Source of the DNA: Aureimonas sp. AU12
Lineage (GTDB): Bacteria > Pseudomonadota > Alphaproteobacteria > Rhizobiales > Rhizobiaceae
Assembly (NCBI RefSeq): GCF_001463705.1
Contig: NZ_BBWH01000031.1
Coordinates: forward strand, 62,001-126,000
Reading direction: 5' to 3'
DNA length: 64,000 nt
The notes under the pieces were generated by a model. The model was not told the origin of the DNA. It made no database searches and saw only the letters and a list, made by a program, of their open reading frames with translations. The translations under genes were made by a program, and so were the position numbers. This document shows positions 57,347 to 64,000 of the stretch, piece after piece; within the stretch, counting starts at the first letter, position 1; each line of letters starts with the position of its first letter.

Positions 57347-57871
57347 GGCTCGTGCCCCTCACGCTGGAGCTGCGGATCAAAGGGCTCGCGCCACAAGGCC
57401 CGCCTCCGTCTCCGCCCTTCTCGTCATCCTGGGCTCGATCCGGGATGACGAAGCTGAAGAGCGGCGGTCTCATCCGAAACGGCAGTGAGCACAAGCCCGT
57501 TCGCAGATCCTCCAAGGCGCCTGCCGCGCACCGTAGGCGTCGTAGAAACCGTGGGCATCGCGATCCTTCGGGCCGAAGGCGTCGCAAATACCGGTTGGCT
57601 TCGGAAGAAGAGAACTCGACTGAGTTCCAGCCCCATCCCCCACCTCTCTCGTCATCCCGGGCTTGACCCGGGATCCATGCCGAGACCTCGCCGGAGACGA
57701 TCGCAGTTGTATCCGGCGCCTCATGCGCGAGACGAGCCCGCCGCCGCCCGGGCATGGATCCCGGGTCAAGCCCGGGATGACGAGGTGGAAAAGTGCTGGA
57801 TGCTTTCGGAAGGGCCTGGCTCCCATCCTGGACCACGCGTGGTCCAGCGAGCCGGTGGCGCATGGCAGGCA
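57347..57871. repeat. 525-bp non-coding repeat region inside the opp operon
   Basis: Contains a 34-bp perfect inverted repeat (57648-57681 and 57751-57784, core CATCCCGGGCTTGACCCGGG) separated by 69 bp, and a diverged third copy at about 57421-57451 (GTCATCCTGGGCTCGATCC then GGGATGACGA). Each unit is itself palindromic. I recall similar palindromes being dispersed in many Hyphomicrobiales genomes. No gene is seen here. Confidence 0.85.
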
Positions 57872-58792
57872 TCACCGGTCCTTCGGGTCGAAGGCGTCGC
57901 GCAGGCCGTCGCCGATGAAGGCGAGCGCGAGGAGAAGCGTGACGAGGACGCCGCCGGGGAAGAGCAGCAGCCAGGGCATGGTCTCCAGCGTGTCGGAGCC
58001 CTCCGAGATGAGGGTGCCCAGCGAGGTCAGCGGCTCCTGCACGCCGAAGCCGAGATAGGAGAGGAAGCTCTCGGTGACGATGATCTCGGGGATGGTGAGC
58101 GTGGCGAAGATCACCACCGGGCCGATGAGGTTGGGCACGATGTGGCGGCGGATGATGGTGAAGGTCGAGACGCCCGAGGCCCGCGCCGCCTCGACGAACT
58201 CGCGCTCCTTCAGGGACAGCGTCTGGCCGCGCACGATGCGCGCCATCGTCAGCCATTCGAGAAGGCCGATGGCGGCGAAGAGCAGGTAGACGTTGCGCCC
58301 GAAGATCACCATCAGGAGAATGACGAAGAGGATGTAGGGAAGCGCGTACATCACGTCGACGAAGCGCATCATCGCCTGGTCGACCCGCCCGCCGACGAAG
58401 CCCGACACCGCGCCGTAGAGGATGCCGACCAGCACCGACACGCTGGTGGCGATGAGCGCCACGAGCAGCGAGACGCGGGTGCCGTAGAGCGTTCGCGCCA
58501 GGAGGTCTCGCCCGTTCGGATCGGTGCCGAAATAGTGGCCGCTCTCGATCGAGGGCGGCGCGCGGAACGCCGCCCAGTCGGGGGTCTCGTAGTCGTAGGG
58601 CACGAACCACGGGCCGACGATGGCGGCGACCACGATGAAGGCGAAGACGAGGAGCGAGACCACCGCCGCCTTGTTGGCGAAGAGGCGGCGCAGGGCGTCG
58701 CGCGTCAGCGAGCGCGGGCGCCCGTGCATGGCCTCGGCCTCGTGGGCGGCGAAGGGCTCGAGCGCCTCGCGCTTGGTGACGAAGAGCGTCAT
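57872..58792 (-). CDS. oppC: Oligopeptide ABC transporter permease OppC-like
   Basis: 306 residues from ATG 58792 (MTLFVTKREALEPFAAHEAEA), overlapping the oppB stop (ATGA). The N-terminal cytoplasmic tail is followed by six membrane helices; FGTDPNGRDLLARTLYGTRVSL and the EAA loop EREFVEAARASGVSTFTIIRRHI are family hallmarks. Confidence 0.94.
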   Translation of the reverse strand: MTLFVTKREALEPFAAHEAEAMHGRPRSLTRDALRRLFANKAAVVSLLVFAFIVVAAIVGPWFVPYDYETPDWAAFRAPPSIESGHYFGTDPNGRDLLARTLYGTRVSLLVALIATSVSVLVGILYGAVSGFVGGRVDQAMMRFVDVMYALPYILFVILLMVIFGRNVYLLFAAIGLLEWLTMARIVRGQTLSLKEREFVEAARASGVSTFTIIRRHIVPNLIGPVVIFATLTIPEIIVTESFLSYLGFGVQEPLTSLGTLISEGSDTLETMPWLLLFPGGVLVTLLLALAFIGDGLRDAFDPKDR

Positions 58793-59712
58793 CGCGTGCG
58801 GACCCTCGGATCGAGATAGGCGTAGGCGAGATCGACGAGGAGGTTCAGGACGACGATGAGCAGCATGTAGAAGACCACCGTGCCCAGAACCATGCCGTAG
58901 TCGCGGTTCAGCGCTGCCTGGATGAAGTAGCGCCCGATACCGGGAATGCCGAAGATCTCCTCGATGACGATCGATCCGGTGAGGAGATAGCCCGCCGCCG
59001 GCCCGAGATAGGAGATCACCGGCGTCAGCGCCGGTTTCAGCGCGTGCCGCATCACCATGCGGCGCGAGCCGATGCCCTTGGCCTTGGCGGTGCGGATGAA
59101 GTTGGAGTTCAGCACCTCGATCATCGAGCCGCGCATCAGCCGCGAGATGCGCCCCGCATGGGGAAAGGCGAGCACGAAGACCGGCAGGACGAGAAAGGGC
59201 AGCGAGCCGTCGCCCCACCCGCCCACCGGCAGCCAGCCGAGCTTGATGCCGAAGACGAGCTGCAGCACCGGTGCGACGAGGAAGTTCGGCACCACGACGC
59301 CGATCATGATGAGCCCGGCGATGAGATAGTCCGCGCCCCTGTTCTGGTAGAGCGCCCCGTAGATGCCGGCGACGAGCCCCACCACCACCGCCACCACGAA
59401 GGCCGAGCCGCCGAGGATCAGCGTGTAGGGCAGGCCGATGGCGATCTGCTCGCCGACGGTGAAGTCCTTCGTGACGAAGGACGGGCCGAGATCCCCCTGC
59501 GCCAGGCGCCCGAGATAGCGCAGGTACTGCTCGACGAGAGGCCGGTCGAGATCATAATGGGCGCGGAGGTTGGCGAGGATCTCCGGCGGCAGGGCGCGTT
59601 CGCGGTCGAACGGCCCGCCGGGCGCCAGCCGCAGGATGAAGAAGCAGGCGGTGACGGCGATCAGCACCACCGGGATCGCCGTCAGCAGCCGGCGAAAGGC
59701 GAAGGAGAGCAT
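58789..59712 (-). CDS. oppB: Oligopeptide ABC transporter permease OppB-like
   Basis: 307 residues with six membrane helices. The start FRRLLTAIPVVLIAVTACFFILRLAPGGPFDRER and the EAA loop NFIRTAKAKGIGSRRMVMRHALK are typical of OppB. It lies 232 nt after the oppA stop. Confidence 0.95.
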   Translation of the reverse strand: MLSFAFRRLLTAIPVVLIAVTACFFILRLAPGGPFDRERALPPEILANLRAHYDLDRPLVEQYLRYLGRLAQGDLGPSFVTKDFTVGEQIAIGLPYTLILGGSAFVVAVVVGLVAGIYGALYQNRGADYLIAGLIMIGVVVPNFLVAPVLQLVFGIKLGWLPVGGWGDGSLPFLVLPVFVLAFPHAGRISRLMRGSMIEVLNSNFIRTAKAKGIGSRRMVMRHALKPALTPVISYLGPAAGYLLTGSIVIEEIFGIPGIGRYFIQAALNRDYGMVLGTVVFYMLLIVVLNLLVDLAYAYLDPRVRTR

Positions 59713-59944
59713 GGGCGCTTGTGTCTTTCACGGGCGCTACGGGACGAGAAAGCCGGGCACGGTCCGGCGGGCGGCGCGGACGGCAGGACCGGCCGCCGGC
59801 ATCGGCCGGATCGCGGCTGGGAAGGGCGCGGGCGCGGCCTGGCGACCGCCACGCGGGCAGGGGTTCTCCGGCGTCGCCCGGCCATCACGTGACCGGGCCG
59901 GACGGAAAGTCCCGGCCGCCCTCCCCTTGCGATGCCGTCCCGCG

Positions 59945-61531
59945 CTACTCGGCCTTGGCCAGCCAGCGGGTGCGGTGGATGTCCTTCACGTTGTCCTCGA
60001 AGCCGCTGATCTTCGGCGATACGACATTGTGGGTGACATAGTAGTAGAGCGGGATCGCCGCCGAATCCGTCAGGGCGATCGTCTCGGCCTGCTTGAGGAT
60101 CCCGGCGCGGGCCTTGAGGTCCGGCGTCGTCTGCGCCTGAGCCAGCAACTTGTCGTAGTCGGCATTGGACCATTTGCCGTAGTTCATCTCGATGCCGCCC
60201 TTGAGGAGGTCGAGGAAGTTCGTGGGATCGTCGTAGTCGGCGAGCCAGCCGGCGCGCCCGACCGTGAAGTCGCCCTCGCGCAGGTCCGCGTAATGCACCT
60301 TCGTCTCGGCGTTGAGGAGCTCGACATTGACGCCGAGCGGCTTCCACATCGAGGCGATGGCGACCGCCAGCCGCTTGTGGTTGTCGTCGGTGTTGTAGCG
60401 AAGCTGCAGCGTCAGCGGCTTGTCGGCGCCGTAGCCGGCCGCCGCGAGCAGCGCCTTGGCCTCGCCAAGCTTGGCGGGATAGGCCAGGTCCTTCCACTCG
60501 ACGGTGGCCGGGCCGCCCTCGTAGTTCGAGATGCCCGGCGGCACCCAGCTATAGGCGGGCAGTTCGCCGGTGCCGAGGATCTGCGGGCCGATCACCTCGC
60601 GATTGACCGCCATCGACAGCGCCTTGCGCACGTTGGCATTGTCGAGCGGCGGCTTGGCGGAGTTCAGGACGTAGTAGTAGAGGCCGGCGAAGGGCGTCAC
60701 ATGCGCCTGTCCCGGCATGTTCTCCTCCAGCCACTTGAACTGGTCGGCCGGGAACGAGGTGAGGATGTCGAACTCGCCGGCGCGGTAGCGACGCAGGGCC
60801 GCCGCCTGGTCTTCGAGCGTGAAGAACTTGGTGCCGTCGATCTGAAGATCGGCGGTGCCGTACCATTGCGGGTTCTTCGCGGTCAGGACATGGCTGCCCG
60901 GCACCCATTCGGTGGGCACGTAGGGGCCGTTGGTGACGATGTTGCCGATCTGCACCCAGGCATCGCCCTTGGCCTTGATCAGGTGCTCGGGCAGCGGATA
61001 GGCGGTGTAGTGCGTCAGCGCGCCGAGGAAGAAGGGCGTCGGGTTTTCAAGCGTGATGACGACGGTGCGCTCGTCCGGCGCGGCGACGCCGAGCTGGTCC
61101 ATGTCGGCGAGCTTGCCGGTGTTGATCGCCTCGGCATTCTTGATGGGATACTGCAGGTAGGCGTATTCGGCGGCCTGCTTGGGATCCATCAGCCGCTTGA
61201 AGCCGAAGACGAAGTCCGAGGCCTTCACCGGCTGGCCGTCCGACCACTTGATCCCCTCGCGCAGCTTGAACGTATAGACGAGCCCGTCCGGCGAGATCGT
61301 CCAGCTCTCGGCCTGCCCCGCGATCGGCTGCGCCTTGGCGTCCTCGGTGACGAGGCCCTCGAACAGGTCGCCCGCGACGCGGTTCTCCCAGTCGCCCGAC
61401 ATGCGCTGCGGGTCGAGCGAGGCGACGTCGCCGCCATTGTGCAGATTGAGCTGGGCGGCATCGGCTGCGCCGACCGTCATCATCGCGGCCAGCGACACGG
61501 CGCCGAGGAAGGATCGCATGTGCAGGGTCAA
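59945..61531 (-). CDS. oppA: Oligopeptide ABC transporter substrate-binding protein OppA-like
   Basis: 528 residues if begun at TTG 61531, which has a perfect GGAGG with 8-nt spacing; ATG 61519, four codons later, is the alternative but has poor spacing. Signal peptide (MRSFLGAVSLAAMMTVGAADA), then SBP_bac_5 fold: LNLHNGGDVASLDPQRMSGDWEN, GLVYTFKLREGIKWSDGQPV and the C-terminal LADYDDPTNFLDLL. It captures peptides in the periplasm. First gene of the operon; a 7-bp hairpin (61555-61580) is in its leader. Confidence 0.94.
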   Translation of the reverse strand: MTLHMRSFLGAVSLAAMMTVGAADAAQLNLHNGGDVASLDPQRMSGDWENRVAGDLFEGLVTEDAKAQPIAGQAESWTISPDGLVYTFKLREGIKWSDGQPVKASDFVFGFKRLMDPKQAAEYAYLQYPIKNAEAINTGKLADMDQLGVAAPDERTVVITLENPTPFFLGALTHYTAYPLPEHLIKAKGDAWVQIGNIVTNGPYVPTEWVPGSHVLTAKNPQWYGTADLQIDGTKFFTLEDQAAALRRYRAGEFDILTSFPADQFKWLEENMPGQAHVTPFAGLYYYVLNSAKPPLDNANVRKALSMAVNREVIGPQILGTGELPAYSWVPPGISNYEGGPATVEWKDLAYPAKLGEAKALLAAAGYGADKPLTLQLRYNTDDNHKRLAVAIASMWKPLGVNVELLNAETKVHYADLREGDFTVGRAGWLADYDDPTNFLDLLKGGIEMNYGKWSNADYDKLLAQAQTTPDLKARAGILKQAETIALTDSAAIPLYYYVTHNVVSPKISGFEDNVKDIHRTRWLAKAE

Positions 61532-61854
61532 GGGTGAGACCTCCAGGATCGGGGGCGTTTCGCGGAGCCCCGGGAAACGCGCATCAATCATCCCGCCGCC
61601 GGTCTTGTCCAGACGGTCAAAGATGAATTCGTAGGCATGACTTCACGAAGACGCGAAATGTTGCAGTGCATCAAGCGGGTGTCGAACCCTGCGTGGCCAA
61701 GGCTCGGAACGGGGTGCCGAACCCCTGCGTTGCCGGTGGGTCACGACGCGACCGGGCGTTCGCACCGCGTTCAAATGCCGCCCCATCCGCAAGGCCGCGT
61801 GGGGACGGCGCGACCGGCGTCCGACGGACGTTCGCACAGGGCGAGGAGACGAGA
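61532..61854. other. Divergent oppA-gst intergenic region (323 bp)
   Basis: Contains the oppA leader hairpin GCGTTTC/GAAACGC (61555-61580) and presumably promoters in both directions. I found no other feature. Confidence 0.4.
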
Positions 61855-62604
61855 ATGGCCGAATACGATCTCTACTACTGGCCGACCATTCCCGGCCGCG
61901 GCGAGTTCGCGCGTCTGGTGCTGGAGGCCGGCGGCGCCGACTATCGCGATGTCGCGCGCCTGCCGGAGAGCGAGGGCGGGGGTGTTCAGTCGATGCTCGG
62001 GATCGTCGAGGGGCGCGGCACGCACCGCATCCCCTTCGCCCCGCCCTTTCTCATCCACCACGACCCAATCCACGGCGAGATCGTGGTGGCGCAGGCCGCC
62101 GCGATCGCAGCCTATTGCGGCGAGCGGCTGGGGCTTGCGCCGCAGGCCGAGGCCGACCGCCAGTTCGCCCGAAGCGCGGCGCTCACCACGGCCGACCTCG
62201 TGGCGGAGGCACATGACACGCATCATCCCGTCGCCACCTCGCTCTATTACGAGGACCAGAAGCCGGAAGCCCTGCGCCGCGCCGCCGAGTTCCGCAGCGA
62301 GCGCCTGCCGAAATTCCTCGGTTGGTACGAGGCGGTGCTGGCCAACGATCCCTCGGGCGGCGACTTCCTCGCCGGCGGGGCACTCTCCTATGCCGATCTC
62401 GGCCTGTTCCAGGCCATCGAGGGCCTGCGCTACGCTTTCCCGCGCCGCATGGCCGCGATCGAAGCCGGCTTTCCGCTGACCCTCGCCCTCCACCGCCGCG
62501 TCCACGCAGCGCCGCGCCTCGCCGCCTATCTCGCCAGCCCCCGCCGCATCCCCTTCAACGAGGACGGCATCTTCCGCCGCTACCCGGAACTGGACGGGGA
62601 CTGA
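61855..62604 (+). CDS. Glutathione S-transferase family protein
   Basis: 249 residues from ATG 61855 with GAGGAG upstream. The thioredoxin-like N-terminal domain begins MAEYDLYYWPTIPGRGEFAR, resembling pi/sigma-type GSTs with a Tyr near residue 7, and includes the GSH-site region IVVAQAAAIAAYCGERL. A helical C-terminal domain follows, with FLAGGALSYADLGLFQ. Its 3' end overlaps the convergent PAP2-like gene by 25 bp. Confidence 0.88.
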   Translation: MAEYDLYYWPTIPGRGEFARLVLEAGGADYRDVARLPESEGGGVQSMLGIVEGRGTHRIPFAPPFLIHHDPIHGEIVVAQAAAIAAYCGERLGLAPQAEADRQFARSAALTTADLVAEAHDTHHPVATSLYYEDQKPEALRRAAEFRSERLPKFLGWYEAVLANDPSGGDFLAGGALSYADLGLFQAIEGLRYAFPRRMAAIEAGFPLTLALHRRVHAAPRLAAYLASPRRIPFNEDGIFRRYPELDGD

Positions 62605-63581
62605 GCGCCGGCAAGCCGGACGAGCCTACAATCGCCGGTCGCCGCATCTGCCACCACTCGCCGTGCAAGCCACTGGGCCGCGCTCAACCCGCCAACCGCC
62701 AGGGCAGCGCCAGCCATCAGGTCCGCGATGTAATGACTTCCTTGCAGCGGGGTGGCCACGGCCATCAGGATGTTCAGGACGAGCGCCACCCATCGGATGA
62801 CAGGAATACCCCAGAAGCCCCAGGCGAACAGGACGGCCAGAACCATGTGGAAACTCGGAAAGGTGATGATCCCGAGGATCGCGGACACGCCCACGCTGTG
62901 CGTCGCGTCCCGCAACTGCATCATTACCGGGACATGATGGCTCATCGTCACCAACGTCAAATTAGGATGGTCGATCGCCTCGCGGACCCCGAGATATTCA
63001 TAGACGCCAAGGGCTGGAACGAGTGCCGAAACAAGAACGCAGGCGAGCCCAGCGAGCTGAAAGGCAAGCACGAAGATCTGCAGCCGACGCGCATTGCCCC
63101 ATAGAAACAGAAGCAGGATCAGCGAGAGGGCCTGCCACAGGAGGCTATCGTAAGCGAAGGCCAGCACATTCGACAGGACAATATGGGGCCCGAGCCACCG
63201 CAGGAAACCCAGCCAGTCGAACCCGATCGCCTCATCGAACGCGCTGAATGCCTCGTCCTGCAGCATCGACCACGCGCCCATCGCCGCCGCCACATAGCTC
63301 AGGATCCCTGCGATGGCCGAGAAGGCGATTAGTTGCGCGAAGGCGTCGAACAGCATCGCAAGACGGAGATCGAACCGACAATACGTGTAGACGAATGCAA
63401 TGATCGCGGAGACGCCGCTGACCAGAATTTGCGCCGAGACGTCCTCGAAGCGAACCATGATCCGCGTCGCCGGCAGAAAGAACAGGAGCGTAACGAAGGT
63501 CCCAAAGGTGACGGTCCACTGCGCAAGACTCAGGCGTTGAAACACGTGCCTGGCTTCGATCCCAGGCTGCCGATCCTGCAT
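62580..63581 (-). CDS. PAP2-superfamily membrane phosphatase / inositolphosphotransferase-like protein
   Basis: 333 residues with about eight membrane helices. The C-terminal half shows the PAP2 active-site blocks FPSFHMVLAVLFA (Ser-x-His) and GSHYIADLMAGAA (His-x3-Asp); the phosphatase motif 1 (KxxxxxxRP) is not clear. This arrangement occurs in the PAP2_3/Aur1-like group acting on lipid phosphates. It overlaps the gst end by 25 bp, tail to tail. Base composition seems a little less GC-rich than its neighbours. Confidence 0.75.
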   Translation of the reverse strand: MQDRQPGIEARHVFQRLSLAQWTVTFGTFVTLLFFLPATRIMVRFEDVSAQILVSGVSAIIAFVYTYCRFDLRLAMLFDAFAQLIAFSAIAGILSYVAAAMGAWSMLQDEAFSAFDEAIGFDWLGFLRWLGPHIVLSNVLAFAYDSLLWQALSLILLLFLWGNARRLQIFVLAFQLAGLACVLVSALVPALGVYEYLGVREAIDHPNLTLVTMSHHVPVMMQLRDATHSVGVSAILGIITFPSFHMVLAVLFAWGFWGIPVIRWVALVLNILMAVATPLQGSHYIADLMAGAALAVGGLSAAQWLARRVVADAATGDCRLVRLAGAQSPSSSG

Positions 63582-63764
63582 GACTCACTCGCTGCAACAC
63601 ACACGTATTGCATCAGCATGACCACAACCGGTTAAGGCCCCATTGATCGCCGCCGGAATCGGCGAACACCTAAACTTGCCTCGACATCGGCGCCCTTAAA
63701 GCAGAACGCCCCCCGATCGGACGACGATCGAGGGCCGCGATGCAAAGGTGCCGGATGGCGTCGA

Positions 63765-64000
63765 TCAGTTCGCGAGCTTGGTCGCGAAGAGGGCGAGGCC
63801 CTGCTGGTAGACCGTGGCGCGGTTCCAGTCGACGAGGCGGGCGAAGTTGGGCTCGCCCGGATTGTAGCCGGCGCCGGCGATCCAGCCATGCTGCTTGAGG
63901 AAGTTCGCGGTCGAGGCGAGGACGTCGGCCTTCGAGCGGATGAGGTCGCGGCGGCCGTCGCCGTCGAAGTCCACGGCGTAGCGCAGGTAGTTCTTGGCGA
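63765..64000 (-). CDS. Lytic murein transglycosylase (MltB-like), C-terminal fragment
   Basis: The gene continues beyond the right edge; 78 codons including the stop are visible. AKNYLRYAVDFDGDGRRDL, SKADVLASTANFLKQHGWI and FARLVDWNRATVYQQGLALF match the end of the MltB/SLT_2 family that cleaves peptidoglycan to 1,6-anhydromuropeptides. Confidence 0.85.
   Translation of the reverse strand, partial: AKNYLRYAVDFDGDGRRDLIRSKADVLASTANFLKQHGWIAGAGYNPGEPNFARLVDWNRATVYQQGLALFATKLAN

Noticed and set aside
57347-57871. Possible CRISPR array from repeated palindromes
   Set aside because: Only two exact copies in inverted orientation and one diverged copy; no regular spacers and no cas genes.

Overview
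This is about 64 kb of GC-rich bacterial chromosome, densely coded on both strands. It looks like an alphaproteobacterium of the order Hyphomicrobiales (Rhizobiales). Supporting signs are the trpF-trpB-trpA-accD-folC gene order, an AccD whose zinc ribbon is degenerate, Rhizobium-type phospholipid N-methyltransferases, an ActS/ActR (RegB/RegA) redox pair, MmcB, an frc-type sugar transporter with a ROK regulator, and promoter motifs resembling RpoH, EcfG and CtrA sites. An Aurantimonadaceae-like member is my best guess, but the genus is inference. I saw no phage, insertion sequence, CRISPR array, rRNA or tRNA.

Layout. 1-5.6 kb (mostly minus): folC (partial), accD, trpA, trpB, trpF, a YgjP-type metallopeptidase and a DUF2852 protein. 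5.7-13.7 kb (minus): intracellular PHA depolymerase, then a tight LOV histidine kinase-pyrF-DUF1330-GNAT operon, then polA. 13.7-14.4 kb: a gene-free stretch with a promoter-like site, three hairpins and a terminator, proposed as a small RNA gene. 14.4-20.4 kb: M20 dipeptidase, a brnA antitoxin beside a frameshifted brnT, a membrane protein, an orphan TctC-type binding protein, a MipA/OmpV porin-like protein and an alpha/beta hydrolase. 20.5-26 kb: PBP1A with a perfect CtrA-like box, and a four-gene stress operon behind an EcfG-like promoter. 26-33.5 kb: dnaK, acyltransferase, dnaJ, two tandem phospholipid methyltransferases, an FMN reductase and HdeD. 33.5-47.8 kb: SDR, DUF1345, hrpB, actS-actR, mmcB, cueR-like, L,D-transpeptidase, purC, ceramidase-like, YqaA and glcB. 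48-54.8 kb: 5'-nucleotidase, then ROK regulator / frcBCA and parDE. 54.8-61.5 kb: an opp-type peptide ABC transporter interrupted by a GIY-YIG gene and inverted repeats. 61.8-64 kb: GST, PAP2-like protein and a partial lytic transglycosylase.

The most interesting signals are intergenic. Three copies of a 171-174 bp GC-rich element (33552, 40370, 45453) keep the same arrangement of hairpins, while the outer stem of the central hairpin has changed almost completely in each copy and is still complementary. That points to selection on structure. Its 3' end always lies within about 15 nt of the stop codon of a minus-strand gene. A second, shorter hairpin pair (7750 and 44241) shows compensatory changes and contains the stop codon of the adjacent gene. 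A third family (57.4-57.8 kb) is a 34-bp perfect inverted repeat beside a tiny GIY-YIG nuclease gene that splits the opp operon.

Functionally the window is mostly core metabolism (tryptophan, fatty acid, purine and pyrimidine synthesis, glyoxylate shunt), envelope and membrane-lipid work (PBP1A, L,D-transpeptidase, PmtA, ceramidase, PAP2, MltB), chaperones, sensing (LOV kinase, ActSR, CueR) and nutrient uptake (frc, opp, TctC).
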